The position numbers and the translations under genes were made by a program. Below are positions 1 to 10,850 of a stretch of 64,000 nt of DNA, piece after piece. The notes under the pieces are model-generated. The model worked only from the letters and a program-made list of their open reading frames with translations, made no database searches and was not told the DNA's origin. The number at the start of each line of letters is the position of its first letter. Position 1 is the first letter of the stretch. This DNA is from Proteles cristata cristata (taxonomy: Eukaryota; Chordata; Mammalia; Carnivora; Hyaenidae), in NCBI GenBank assembly GCA_017311185.1, contig JAESUZ010002877.1:921001-985000 (forward strand). The letters run 5' to 3'.

Positions 1-470
1 AAATAGAGAAAAAACGATTACCCATTAAAAAATGATGGTTCCATCATCCGTAAGCAATTGCTAACATTTTAATATATTTATTTCTCATCTTTTTTCCTTT
101 GTACTTTCAAAACCATTTTCTCTCTCCCTACTTACTATAAAATAATGTTCTATAAACTCTTCCTAAACATGATTTTTAAAAAATGGTTACATAATATAGC
201 ATCACATAGATAATACCATATTTTTATTTGATCAGTTTCTACTTTTTAATGCTGGGATGATGATTTTTGACATAAATCTGTGGGTATGGCATCATCTTTT
301 TTATTTCACTTCTTAGACATAGAATCGTTGACTCAAATGGTACAAACATGTTTCAGTTTCACAATATATAGCATGTATTTCCCCCAATATATGAGAAAAA
401 TGAGCAGATGGCTGAGAATCAGAGTTACAAATGTTGATGTAATATTTTTGTCCACCATATTGGCAAAGAT
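1..470. other. AT-rich left flank, nothing recognised
   Basis: AT-rich sequence without recognisable genes. A 64-codon open frame at 280-474 has no recognisable similarity. Confidence 0.4.
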
Positions 471-722
471 TTAAAAGGTTGGCAATGCCTAGTGTTGGTG
501 AGGATGAGGGGATATGTGTTCTTTTATAGATATATTGGTAAGAAAGAAAATCTGCTATTTAGAAGTATATATACAAACAAGGCATGAATACATCCTTTAA
601 AAATTCAGTTAATACAGAAATATACAGAGTAAAAATCGAAAGTTCTCCTTCAGTCTCTCATCTCCACTACCAATCCGTTGGTACATTTCTGGAGGGCAGT
701 CAAGCAATGAGTATAAAACTTT

Positions 723-926
723 GGGGCACCTGGGTGGCTTAGACAGTTGTGTCCGACTTCGGCTCAGGTCATGATCTCATGGCTAGTTTTGAGTCCCGTA
801 TTAGGCTCTGTGCTGTCAGCTCGGAGCCTGGAGACTGCTTCAGATTCTGTGTCTCCTTCTCTCTCTGCCCCTCCGTGCTTGCGCGCGCGCTCTCTCTCAA
901 AAATAAACACTAAAGTTTTTTTTTAA
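723..926 (+). mobile_element. Felid-type tRNA-derived SINE
   Basis: Begins GGGGCACCTGGGTGGCTTAG, with the Pol III B-box-like region, CT-rich middle and an AAAATAAACACTAAAG tail. Moderately diverged; no clear target duplication. Confidence 0.9.
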
Positions 927-1044
927 GTTAAACCTGTGCCCGGTTTTTGATCCAGAATTTCTAATTCTAGAAATGTATTCTAAGGAAAAAATACTATAAG
1001 ATCTGAGAGGTATAGACAAGACTGTTCATCCCAATATTATTCAT

Positions 1045-1280
1045 AATAACAATAGCTGACACTTACCAGTAATATATGATATGCCAGGAACTGGTCTAAA
1101 AATGGGTTAACTCATTGGATCCTTACAACAACCCTCATAACAGTAGGTATTGTGGTTATTTCTGTTATTGATGAGAGAGGTGAGGTACAGAGAGGTGGCC
1201 AAACTAGAAAGTGGCTCTAGGAATTTAAATTGAGGCAGTCCTAGGCTGCAGTCCACACTCTCCACCTCCGTACTGTATTG
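1045..1280 (+). repeat. MIR element
   Basis: MIR core-like sequence: TTACAACAACCCTCATAACA followed by GAGAGGTGAGGTACAGAGAG. Highly diverged ancient SINE. Confidence 0.6.
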
Positions 1281-2077
1281 TCTATATTGCTATACCAGTG
1301 ACAACATAAGAAGAAAAATCTGACTGTCTGTTCAAAAGGGAAGTTGTTAAATACATTGTGATATATACATTCAGTGGAATATCATCAGCTTTCACAATGT
1401 TGTTATAGACTGGTATTCGTTAACATGAAAGACCAAAAACGAAAAGTCAGCCATAGGACTAGGTATTCATAATTCCATTTAAAAATGTATATAATTAGGA
1501 GAAATCATGTAAGTTTTCTGTACACAGAGAAAAAAATGTAGAAAAAATGACAAACAGCAAAATGTTAACTGAATTTCCTTTCCTCTCTTTCTTTCTTTCC
1601 CTCTTAATACATTTCTATATTTGGGAAGTAAGATGACTCTATTGCTTTCATCATCTATGAAAAGGAGTACAGCTATTTTTAAAGGGCCGTGGCAATTGCT
1701 ACCCTGTCAGTAAATGTGAGCGCGCTGCTAGTTAATTTTTAAACAGAAAGCATTGCTGCTTCGTGCCACACCCAAGCTCCAAGTGGCTTGCTGGCCCCGC
1801 GCGGAGGTTTCCTGTTTCTCAGCTGCCCAGATGCAGAGTTTCCATGATTGTCCTACAGAGATGGGCGTAAACATCTCTGGACGTCCAACCACTGTGGTGT
1901 CTGGCTGGATTGCTAGTTTTGGGCCTCAAGACATTCCCGATGATTGTTCCTTCATTAGGCACACAGAGCTCCCTCTCTTACCCTAGCAGTTCCGCCCTCT
2001 GGAGCATACAGACCACATGGAACCTCGGAGACAATGCCTTAAGTAACCCACAAGGGAGATTTGGTGGTTCTCTGCCC

Positions 2078-2125
2078 TATCTATCTCCCTATCTATCTAT
2101 CTGTCGGTCTGTCTCTGTCTGTGTT
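2078..2125 (+). repeat. (CTAT)n/(CTGT)n simple repeat
   Basis: Imperfect tetranucleotide run of CTAT then CTGT units. Confidence 0.8.
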
Positions 2126-2204
2126 GATTTTGTTCCACTTAGATGCTAGAAAGATCTGAAATAATGTACCTCTAGTGGAGAGATAAAGATCGGTGTAAAT
2201 GAAG

Positions 2205-2480
2205 TGCCTCCAGAACAATTTATTCAACTGAGTCGGCAAACATCTATTTGGTGACAATTGCCGATCAGGCACTACGTGGAGACACAAAGAGGGAGCTCAC
2301 AGTCTAAAGGGGCAAGAGACATTGATTACTTCAGAGAGGGGGTGGCATTTCAGTTGGATTTTGGAAAAGGAATAGGGGTGTGTCGGGTAGAAAAATGAGG
2401 GCGGGGCCTCCCCAGGCAGAGGGAAGGAAGAGTAAGGAGCAAGGGCGAAGACCTTTCTGGGCACAGCGCCCAGGACAGCT
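2205..2480 (+). repeat. Ancient interspersed repeat, family not assigned
   Basis: Shares GAGCTCACAGTCTAAA and following GGCAGAG/AAGGGC-type text with 9780-10170, indicating two diverged copies of one old mammalian repeat. Confidence 0.45.
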
Positions 2481-2852
2481 CAATGGCAATGACATATATT
2501 GAGGACAGTGGTTCCAGACACAGATGTACCTTCTATTCAACAGGCAGCTAGCAAAGACTGATGCCATGAAGGGGCACAAGCAGACCTGTGGCTTAGAAAA
2601 TTAATGCCGATGCCAATGTCACTGAGGAAATGGAGATAATCAAAAGGGAACTTGCACCTGCTCTCATCACCGGGGCTACCCACCGGCCAGCACCTGTCCA
2701 CGGACACTGCCTTCCTCCACCGCCATGGATGAACCAAGGGTTCTCCTGTCTCAAGTTGATCCTTTCCCATGCATGACATCTCGGCCCCACCTCCGTACCT
2801 AAGGACCAATTCCAGAAATTCTCCTCCTGTGACCTACATTAACAAACTTTAT

Positions 2853-3055
2853 CTTTTTAAAAAAAATGTTTATGTTATTTTTGAGAGAGTGAGAGAGAGA
2901 GTGAAAGCAGGGGAGGGGCAGAGAGAGGGAAAACAGAATCCGAAGCAAGTTCCTTCTGTCAGCACAGAGTCCGACGCGGGGCTCGAACTCACAAGCCATG
3001 AGATCATAACCTGAGCCGAAGGTGGCGCTTAACCAACCAGCCACCCAGGTGTCCC
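2853..3055 (-). mobile_element. SINE, antisense, with 13-bp target duplication
   Basis: Felid-type SINE on the minus strand. Perfect target-site duplication TAACAAACTTTAT at 2840-2852 and 3056-3068. Confidence 0.95.
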
Positions 3056-3068
3056 TAACAAACTTTAT

Positions 3069-3870
3069 TTATCTTTATATGGCGTCATCGCCATTAACCT
3101 ACAAATACGATGTTATTCCTTGTATCTTGAGAAACCCTCTATGGACCCGATCTCTCCTTTCAGCCACTGTCCTATTTCTCTCCTCTCTGCAAAACTCCTT
3201 GAAAGAATTGCCATAGTTAATGCCACCAATTCCTCCTCTTGTCCTCTGCCTTAAATCCATTCCAACCAGGTTTCTTCTCCCTGCACTCCACCAAAACTGC
3301 TCTGATCAAGATCTTGAACACCTCTGTGTTACTAATAATCGCTTAATCGCTATGTGACTTGACCTCTCCCCACTCCTAGGAACACTTTCTTCACTCGGCT
3401 CCCAGAAACTCACACACCCCTAGATTTCTTCCTACCTCACTGCTTGCTCCTTTTGCTCCCTTTTTTGATTCCTCTCTTACCCCAGCCTCTTCGTGCTGCT
3501 ATGTCCCAAGACTCGGATCTTGGCCCCCTCTTCCTCTCTGTCTACACTCACTCCTTGGTGAGCTCATCCATCCACATACTGACAGCCATCAACTTTCTAT
3601 TTATAGCCCAGATCTCTCTCCACGGGGCCCCAGGCTTATTTACCCAACTGCTTTGTCAACATCTTCATTGAGATGTCTCATAATTGTCTCAAACTAAACG
3701 TGTGCAAGACAGAGCTCCTGATATCTCTCACCAAACCTGTTCCTCTATAGTCTTTCTGACTCAGCTCATCCAATTTCATCCTTCAACTCACTCTGGCCAG
3801 ATGCTTTGGAATCATCATCAGTGATATGTTATTTCTCTTTGCGCTCCACATCCAATCCGCTGGTTGTCTG
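3069..3870 (+). repeat. L2 (CR1-clade LINE) reverse transcriptase remnant
   Basis: The text parallels the L2 ORF2 consensus in order: ACTCCTTGAAAGAATTGCCA, CACCAAAACTGCTCTGATCA, ACACTTTCTTCACTCGGCT, CTCACTGCTTGCTCCTT, TCTACACTCACTCCTTGGT, CAAGACAGAGCTCCTGAT. The frame is broken many times. A short open frame at 3444-3671 is part of this relic and not a gene. Confidence 0.75.
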
Positions 3871-4379
3871 GGCAGCTCAAGGCAGAGGCTGTGTCCATGT
3901 TCGCACAAGAACCCAGAGGCAACAGGAAAGCCAAGTTTTGCCTCAGGTAGAGAACTCCATGTAAATTTTAGGTCAAAAGTCAGAGGAACTAAGTGGGCTC
4001 TTTCCTGACAGCATTTGTGCAAGAGAAGCAAAAGGACAGTGGGAATTTGTAGAGGAGAAACTTGAATTTACCTCTTTGAAGAAAGGAAGCATCCACGGGA
4101 CAGACAGAGGAGTCAGTCTCTTATACAGGCCTTTCCATCTGCAAGGAGGCAGCTGAAGTGTGGTTGTGTATGTCAAAGGATTTGGAATCTCAGGAACTAA
4201 GAGCCATTCTTCAGCCTCACTGATCCTTGGTAAAAAATCTGTAAAATGGGAGGATTACACTGATTCTCAAGTTTGGTGTGAAGTGCAATGAGGTAGCATG
4301 TATGAATGTTTTCTAAACTCAAAGGGCCTTAAACTTGCTATCTGAAACCTCCTGGTTAAAGTACAGTGTATTTTGATAT

Positions 4380-4408
4380 TTTATGTGTGGGGGGGGCGGG
4401 GGTGGAGA
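4380..4408 (+). repeat. G-rich run
   Basis: GGGGGGGG, C, GGGGG tract; low-complexity with some quadruplex potential. Confidence 0.6.
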
Positions 4409-4409
4409 G

Positions 4410-4672
4410 CTTTAGGCAGCCTTTTCTAAACTAGCTCCCTCCTTCTTCCCACACCCTCATCCCAAGTACAACTCATTACTGAGCTTTTTCTTCCTAGCAG
4501 ATATCATGACCTGAAAATACACTTGTGCATCCTTCTCTCCACCCAGTAGACGGCCAGCTCCATGAGAGCAGGACTTTGCTGGTCTTGGTTACCACTGCCT
4601 CTCAAGTGCTCAGAAGAAGGCCTGTTGCATAGTAGGTGCTAAGTAAATAGTTGTTGAATTGGAACAATGAAT
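4410..4672 (+). repeat. L2 LINE 3' end
   Basis: Typical L2 3' UTR text: CTCCATGAGAGCAGGACTTT and TGCATAGTAGGTGCTAAGTA with TGTTGAATTG at the end. Confidence 0.75.
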
Positions 4673-4721
4673 ACATGTTCAGATTCTTCCAGGAACTGCA
4701 CAGTGTAGTGGTCAAACAGCT

Positions 4722-4856
4722 GGTTCTCAACTTTGGTTGGCTTGTTTCAAATGCACATTCCCTCCTGCCCCAGTATGGAGGGATTCTGCTTTTCCAGGAC
4801 TGGTGGGGGCTACTGAATTTGCTCTTTTTAACAAGAACCCCAGGTGATTCCATTGC
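4722..4856 (+). repeat. MER5A-like hAT DNA transposon fragment
   Basis: Starts TGGTTCTCAACTTTGG and ends AACAAGAACCCCAGGTGATT, the usual internal and terminal MER5A words. Non-autonomous, ancient. Confidence 0.6.
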
Positions 4857-4864
4857 AGTAGTCA

Positions 4865-5065
4865 CTATGACCCCAGCCTGCCACTTACTAGCGGTATGAC
4901 TTTCCGGAGGTAACTTAACCTCTCTGGGCCTATTTCTTTATCCCTTAAGTGAGAATGATAACATTCTCAGGGATTTGTTACAAGAATTAAATTAGGTAAT
5001 AGATGTAAAGCTCTTGGCATAATGCCAGTTGTGCAGTTAGCTGCTGCTATTATCTTTATTATTTT
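4865..5065 (+). repeat. MIR element
   Basis: GCCACTTACTAGCGGTATGA ... TTAACCTCTCTGGGCC ... AATTAAATTAGGTAATAGAT: MIR text in the correct order. Confidence 0.75.
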
Positions 5066-5114
5066 ATCATTGTTATGGCCTAGCAGGAGAATTTCTCCCT
5101 GAAGGGTCACTCTT

Positions 5115-5275
5115 GGGAATCTCCTCAGAGTAGGGGCCCAGCCAGCAGCACAGAATCTCCTGGGAGCTGGTTAGACATACAGAATGTCTGCCCCAGCCCC
5201 GACCTGCTGAATCCGGATCTTCATTTTAACAAGGTCCCTAGGTTATTGCACATTCAAGTTTGAAAAGCACTGCTC
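5115..5275 (+). repeat. MER5A-like hAT DNA transposon fragment
   Basis: CACAGAATCTCCTGGGAGCT, CCTGCTGAATCCGGATCTTC, TTTAACAAGGTCCCTAGG, TTTGAAAAGCACTG: a second MER5A-type copy close upstream of PROX2. Confidence 0.65.
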
Positions 5276-5505
5276 AAAATCACATATACTGTTTTCTCCC
5301 TGTCTCTAATTCCAGAATCAACTCAGAGTTGTAAGTTCTGGCATTACAGAGTCTGCATCCTTGACAGCTGCTTCTCATCTTTCTGAGTGTGAAGGAGGAC
5401 CCCCCAGCTCCCTTGAGGCACCCCTCTAGTTGAGGACATTAGGAGAAGGGATTCCATTACAGAGCCACAACCGACCTTCTGAACAAGTGTCGTGGAGTCA
5501 AGGAG

Positions 5506-6825
5506 ATGGATCCTAACTCTGATTTGCTTCCTCCTCTGTCCCGGGCCTGTTCCCACCTGGCAGAACCCTGTATGGAAGGTGAAAGAAAACCAGCCCCCCA
5601 AGAGCCAGATAGAGAGCCCCGCTTTCCTTGGAGTCCTGTCCCCAGCTCCAGTTTTCCTGATCCTGACTGGTTCTGGGATGAGAACATCCAAGCAAAGAGG
5701 GCCCGAGTGGAGACCATCGTGCAAGGCATGTGCCTCTCTCTTAACGCTCTGGTGCCGGGCAGTGCCCAAGCCAGGGACAGCCCATATTGCCCAGAGAAGG
5801 CCCAAGAGCGGAAGAGGAAGCAGAGCCTTCCCACGCAGCAAGGTACTCTGAAGCCGGGCCCTGTCAGGGACCATGGCATCAGGAAAGGAGACCCTCGGGT
5901 AAGAGAACAGCTCTATCAGCTGAAGCAACAGCTAAGACATTTGCAAAAGCACATCTTGCAGGCTGCGGAGCCACGGGACACAGCTCAGGACCCAGGAGGC
6001 TCTGAGATGGACAAGGGCCCTCTGAGAGTGAAGCAGAGGAAGGGCTATGGATCTAGGCCCTGGGCTATGGACGGTGACCACCACCAGGGTTCCCATCGGG
6101 ACCTCTTTGGGAAAGAAAAACGCAGAGTGTCTGAGGTCGAATACCAGTCTGAGGAGCCCAGGTTCCTTCCTTGTGGAGCACAGGATTTGCTGGAGATCTT
6201 GAGGAAGGAATTGACCGGGGCAGTGTCCCAGGCTGTGGACTCAGTATTACAAAAGGTGCTCGTGGATCCACCAGGCCACCCGACTCAGCTGGGTAGAAGT
6301 TCCCAGGGGTTTGTGCCAGAGGGTAGAAGTGAGCCCTCGCCTCCTGAGAGAGGGATCTGTAAAGATCTCTTTCCTTTTGCCACCTTGCCCAGAAGGGTCC
6401 AGCCACAAACTGGGGTCCTGTTGCGAAACTTATCACTGGCCAAGTCTCTAGATCCTCCCAGGTACACTGTTTCTCCGAGAATGATCCCCAGACCCTATCA
6501 GGGTCTGCCAGCAAACTGTCCTTTGACTGCGCCTTCCCACATCCAAGAAGATCAGATTCTTAGCCAGCTATTGGGTCATGGACCCAGTGACCACTGGGAC
6601 AGCAGTCTTCCCCAAGGTTCATCTTCCCAAAGTCACTCCTCCCCAGAGTCTGCCCTGCGATCCTGGGGAGCCATCAAATTGCGACCATCGGTTCTGAGCC
6701 AGCAGGAGTCCCCCTTGCCCTTCGCTTCCCCGCGTTTGGAAAGACTGCCTCTTCTTCCCTCGGTGAAGATGGAACAGGGCAGCCTGCAGGCTGCCCCGGA
6801 TGTGCTCCCTTTTTCTTCAGTCCAC
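5506..6825 (+). CDS. PROX2: PROX2 coding exon 1 (N-terminal 440 codons)
   Basis: This exon encodes the N-terminal regulatory part of prospero homeobox protein 2, a nuclear DNA-binding transcription factor paralogous to PROX1. The ATG at 5506 has G at -3 and G at +4, a good Kozak context, and opens with MDPNS. Visible elements are a conserved basic patch (QAKRARVETIV, residues about 62-72), a lysine/arginine-rich NLS-like stretch (ERKRKQ, about 101-106), a leucine/glutamine-rich probable coiled coil (about 133-153, REQLYQLKQQLRHLQ) and a second helical block (about 228-252, LLEILRKELTGAVSQAVDSV). The rest is proline/serine-rich and probably disordered. The open frame continues to a TGA at 6844-6846, but I end the exon at 6825 because ATATCCTTT, a U12 5' splice site, begins at 6826. 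Three downstream exons complete the gene. Any 5' UTR exon and the promoter lie upstream and were not identified. Recognition of the gene is firm; the 3' boundary is inferred. Confidence 0.88.
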
Positions 6826-6834
6826 ATATCCTTT
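6826..6834 (+). promoter_or_regulatory. PROX2: U12-type (AT-AC class) 5' splice site of PROX2 intron 1
   Basis: ATATCCTTT directly follows codon 440 (CAC). It matches the minor-spliceosome donor consensus at every position. There is no usable GT donor near the end of the open frame: GAG|GTGCTC lies after the in-frame TGA, and GAT|GTGCTC at 6802 is weak. Confidence 0.8.
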
Positions 6835-9039
6835 ACTAGTTACTGAGGTGCTCAGTGCCACAGCCCAGAGACATGGGAAACCTAGAAGATGAAGGAAGGT
6901 AGAGACAAATAACTCCGTGGCATTTAAATAGTGTCACTTCCCCAATGATCTTCTTACTGTAGCTTCCAGGACTTCCTTCCCTGGGGCTCATAGTTTTTAG
7001 GTTCTGAGAAGGTGGCGGCCACATTTTGGGATTTAAGGATGTTGGGAAGATTAATTTACCTTCTTCTGTGACACTGGATTCTACCACTACTGACTCTTTT
7101 CTTTGGGTCTGAAAGAGTTTTGTTTTTAAACTCAAATGGGTTTCCAAAGTATGATAAATACCCTATGGAAGGAAAACCCCATAATTTGGTTGTCAGCAGC
7201 CTGTACAGCTAAGCAGAGAGAGGGTCAAAGGAATGAGCTCATCTGAAGCACCCCCCCCACTCCCCCCACCCCACCTTTCTCTTGGCTCCACAAGCCTGCA
7301 TTGTCTAGGTAATTCACAGGGAAGCTATGAGGGACCAGAAACTTCTGAGGGAGTTGGAAAAGGGGATGCTTTCCTGAGGGACTAGACCCAAGAGGCAGCT
7401 GGAAGGGGTAAGAAGCCTTTTGCTTAAGGAACAGCTTCTAAGCTGCAACAGAGAGAACCAGAGCTCAGGAACTGGGCATGTAGAGGGAAGGGGGCCCCCT
7501 TGTGGGGAGGGATGAGGGGCCCAGGGTGGGCTGCAGGGGTCTGGGTCTTATCTTTGCAACCCTTAGGCAGACTCCACTCTCTCAAATAGTGTTGCCCAGA
7601 GTGACCCTTCTTCAGGACATTAACAGTTGTTAAATTAGGAAAAAAGCTTGTGTGAATACTAGGTTATTTCTACTGGCTATTTAAATAGTGGTTATTAAAT
7701 ACTGGTTATTTCTACTAATGGGTGGTTTGTGGGACTTCTTAGAGCCTTTAACATGCCAAAGTCCTATGTGAAGCTCTAAGAGGAGAATGTATGCAGCCTC
7801 AGGCTCACATGACCAAAGATCCTCTTCCAGCAAGCATCTTGTAGGAGTGAAGTTCCTGATGACATTATTTTTGATGTGGCTTTTTTAGCGGGCTGAGCTC
7901 ACACTGCTGCTTCTCATTAACAGACTATAATTCAGTCTCCAAAGGTCAATGCATCTGTGGAGTTGTATATCCACACAACTGTGAACAGTTGTGTCCTCTT
8001 GGGGGCTTGGAGGAAGGTGTTGTATTAAGGGCCGCAGGATGAGGTGGGACTTCTCACTGCCACACATTCTCTTGTGTCCTGAATGCCATGAGCGCCCTCT
8101 GCCGGTCACAGGTGTTGGAAACACACCTAAAGCTTGGGCACTATCACCTGCATCCTAGGCAGGCCGGGGCAACTATAAACCCAAGGCTAAGAACACATCA
8201 CCTGCCACTATTGCCTCTTCTGGCGGTAGGAAATCTTGGAGGTGTAAAGATTGTCATGAAATCGCCCCATGTGAAAGGCTACCTGTCTGGACCTTTGGTA
8301 AGAGGCCACTGGTTATGACCCCCTGTTAAAGTCAGGCAGTGGTGGAAGAGCCTGAATTCTCTGCCATACTTCCCTGGCAGGGGCATGCTGGTATTTCTCG
8401 GGCACCCATTGTGTGCCTAGCCCTGCTCTGTAAAATGAGGGGGTGGACTCAGACAGCTTTGGGAGTCTGGGGAGTCCATCGACAGGGCCTGGCTGCATGG
8501 AATGATTTGGGGCTCCTGGGCAGCTTCCTGGTTCCCCAACCATTTCCTCATCCCTGTTGCCTACACTCCAGCATTAGAGATGTGTTCCTGTGGGCCGGAA
8601 AAGCCACTGAGCGCCAGCACCCATTCACATTCACGCAACATCCCATGAATCAGGCAGAGCAGGAGCGATGAGAAGATAGTGGGCAGCATTTGCTGTGCGC
8701 CTTCCTGGAGGTCGGCCAACCCGCCAGCAGTTCACAAGTGCGTGCCCACCACCACTTAGCTGCCATTCTGAAACTCAGAACTCTGGAAATCCCTGTGAGT
8801 TCTCTCCCCTCAGGCTGACGGGAACATTTTTGGTGGCAAAACCCGACCTGCACTGATTGGAGGCTATTTATAGACTAGCTCACTTAGTGTAAATAGTCCT
8901 CCAGCTTGCTGTAGAAATATTAATGTACTGGATTACAGACTGCTGCTGCAGCCCCTGCTCGGGCCATTAACTGGCCTATGGTATATGCACCACATTACCG
9001 TTGTAAAATAGTAAATTCTGAAATCTGAACCCCATTTGG

Positions 9040-9340
9040 CCCAGCGTTTTGGAGAAGAGGTTGTGGGCCTGTGTTACCTCACAATCCTCAAGCGTCCACT
9101 CTAGCTCAGGCATCTGAGAGGCAGGGACAGAGAAGCAAACTAGCTCGCCCAAAGTCACAAGACAGACACATGCAGAGCCAGGATTCAAACCCAGGGTCTG
9201 ATTGCCAAGCACAAGCTTTAACTACTACACTTACATTTTAGAAGTGAGGCCCAGAGAAGATAAGTGACTTGCTCAAGATCACACAGCTAACAGGTGGCGA
9301 AAATCAATATCTGAAACTAGGTCTTTGGACTCCTAAATCC
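9040..9340 (-). repeat. MIR-like sequence, antisense
   Basis: GCCCAAAGTCACAAGACAG and TGACTTGCTCAAGATCACAC are antisense MIR words; two partial copies may abut. Confidence 0.6.
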
Positions 9341-9779
9341 AGGATTCTTTCCACAGCATTTACGAGCCTGTAAGAAGGATAAGAAGTTGGTCCAGTGCGG
9401 CAAGGGCTGAGGTCTTCTGGGCAGCAGCCTGGATGCCAGGGCCAGTTGTAACCGAAAATTGGTTTAGTTGGTTTAGTCTCCTTTGGCTAAACTGGTATGT
9501 CCTACTGAGAAGTCTTAATTGTCCTAAAGGTTCAGGTATCTGACCTGAGCTCCAGGTTACTCTGTGCAATGCTTCTCACCCGGCCCCAGGACTGTCCCTG
9601 GAAATGCTATGTGTTCTTGTGCAAGAATCTTTATTTCCTTCCCATGCTGGTGCTAGGCAGTCACAACGCAGCTCCCCTCTCTTGTTATAGGAGAAGCAAT
9701 ATGTTCCCAGAGGGATGTATGGGTTGGAATATAATTTCCATATTTCCTGTATGGATTAAGGTTGACCATCTAATCACTC

Positions 9780-10170
9780 ATCTATTCCTTCATCCAATAA
9801 ACATTTATTGAGCACCTGCTATGTTCCTAGCACCGGGCTAGGCATGTGAAATACAAAGATGAAAAGATAAGGTCCTTGCCCTCAAGGAGCTCACAGTCTA
9901 AATAGGGAGACAAACATGCAGTAAAAACTCCAGTGAGGTCTACAACAGAGGTTTGTACAAAGAGCCTTGGCAGCCCAGGGTAAGGAAGGCCTCATCCAGC
10001 AAGGAGGTATTTCACAGAGGAAGGGCATCTAGGCTGAACTGGGAAGGGCAAGGGGGAGCTCTGCCAGGCAAATGAGCAGGCACAGCCGTGAAGTTCAAGC
10101 TTCTGGAGCCAAAGCAAACTGTGCTCTGGTACTCAGGCTGGTTAGGTGCTTATTGGCTTAAACACAGCAA
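9780..10170 (+). repeat. Ancient interspersed repeat, family not assigned
   Basis: Contains AAACATTTATTGAGCACCTG and GGAGCTCACAGTCTAAATAG, a common old mammalian repeat, diverged from the copy at 2205-2480. Confidence 0.5.
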
Positions 10171-10448
10171 AGGCAGCTCTGAGAGTAGAATGGGGACCAT
10201 CTAGGGGGCTTGTTCCATTTTACAGATGAAGAAACTGAGGCCGAGAAGGGTAATGAAATCTCTATGTGGGGCTTTGAAATCCGGGACAGACCTGCCATCT
10301 TTCCCCATCCTATTCTGAAAGAACACACACAAAGTATGAAAAACTGTATTTGATAGCATAAACATCATAGAACTTTTATACATCGGGATGTTTTTTAAAT
10401 TCTGCAAATTCACTGTACATATATGGTATTGAGTATCAGGAAAGCAAA

Positions 10449-10560
10449 GGCTTTTTTTTCTTAGTTTTTAAGTAAGCTCTAGGTCCAATGTGGGGTTTGA
10501 GTTCACAACCCCAAGAATCAAGAGTCACTGGCTTTACCAACTGATCCAGCCGGGTGCCCT
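10449..10560 (-). mobile_element. Short older carnivore SINE, antisense
   Basis: Only the tRNA-related head with a short A-rich tail (TTTTTAAGTAAGCTCTAGG ... CCAGCCGGGTGCCC), so an older or truncated subfamily. It ends about 160 bp upstream of the PROX2 intron 1 branch point. Confidence 0.8.
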
Positions 10561-10723
10561 AATAAAGAGTTTATATGATCAGACTTGCTAGAGACAGAAG
10601 AATGGAACCAATACACCATTCAACCAGAAAAAAATGAAGTAAAAGAAATAGAAACCGCGAGGAACAGGACAATTCATTATTTGGATAAACTGGTAAAGAT
10701 CATTTGATAAAGTGGTGTTAGTT

Positions 10724-10732
10724 TTCCTTGAC
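10724..10732 (+). promoter_or_regulatory. PROX2: U12-type branch point of PROX2 intron 1
   Basis: TTCCTTGAC matches the U12 branch-site consensus TTCCTTRAY, with the presumed branch adenosine at 10731. It lies just upstream of the exon that begins the Prospero domain. Paired with ATATCCTTT at 6826 it identifies a minor-class intron. Candidate 3' ends are AC at 10739-10740 (9 nt past the branch A), AA at 10741-10742 (11 nt) and AG at 10747-10748 (17 nt). Confidence 0.8.
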
Positions 10733-10748
10733 GCTGAGACAAATCCAG

Positions 10749-10850
10749 GAGGGCCTAAATCCTGGTCACCTGAAGAAGGCCAAACTCATGTTTTTCTTCA
10801 CACGCTACCCCAGCTCCAACCTCCTGAAGGCCTATTTCCCTGATGTCCAG
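10749..10850 (+). CDS. PROX2: PROX2 coding exon 2 (start of Homeo-Prospero domain)
   Basis: It encodes 34 residues beginning [20 protein letters not shown] and ending in PDVQ, the first helix region of the Homeo-Prospero DNA-binding domain, strongly conserved across the PROX/Prospero family. The start is chosen at the AG ending at 10748 because it keeps phase 0 with exon 1. Two more in-frame codons (ATC CAG, 10743-10748) could belong to the exon if a non-AG U12 3' end is used. The AC at 10739-10740 would shift frame and hit TAA after five codons. The exon ends at GATGTCCAG|GTAAAG. The donor is duplicated 52 bp downstream. Confidence 0.87.

Larger units (their letters stand above)
471..1620 (+). 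repeat. Old L1 fragments interrupted by SINE and MIR
   Basis: The sequence at 471-720, 940-1040 and 1290-1600 resembles decayed L1 3' sequence (for example GTTGGTGAGGATGAGG, and a track resembling the AATACTATGCAG region). A SINE (723-926) and a MIR-like block (1045-1280) interrupt it. Family assignment is by memory of motifs. Confidence 0.5.
6835..10723 (+). other. PROX2: PROX2 intron 1 interior
   Basis: No coding sequence is recognised in this 3.9-kb stretch. It holds a C-rich run (about 7252-7275), a short imperfect direct repeat (about 7656-7715), MIR-like sequence near 9040-9340, an old unassigned interspersed repeat at about 9780-10170 and a short antisense SINE at 10449-10560. Short open frames here show no recognisable protein similarity. 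Confidence 0.6.

Noticed and set aside
1753..2149. Overlapping small open frames near 1.8-2.1 kb as a possible upstream gene or PROX2 5' exon
   Set aside because: No recognisable protein similarity and no convincing splice sites; left unannotated.
5344..5928. Long minus-strand open frames opposite PROX2 exon 1 (up to 194 codons)
   Set aside because: They are antisense shadows of a GC-rich coding exon with no recognisable domain.
6799..6804. GAT|GTGCTC as the PROX2 exon 1 donor
   Set aside because: It would preserve frame, but is a poor donor, whereas the U12 donor and branch point are both consensus-perfect.
6826..6846. PROX2 exon 1 extended to the TGA at 6844-6846 as a 446-residue single-exon protein
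   Set aside because: This would lack the Homeo-Prospero domain that is intact downstream in frame-compatible exons; the extra codons coincide with a U12 donor.
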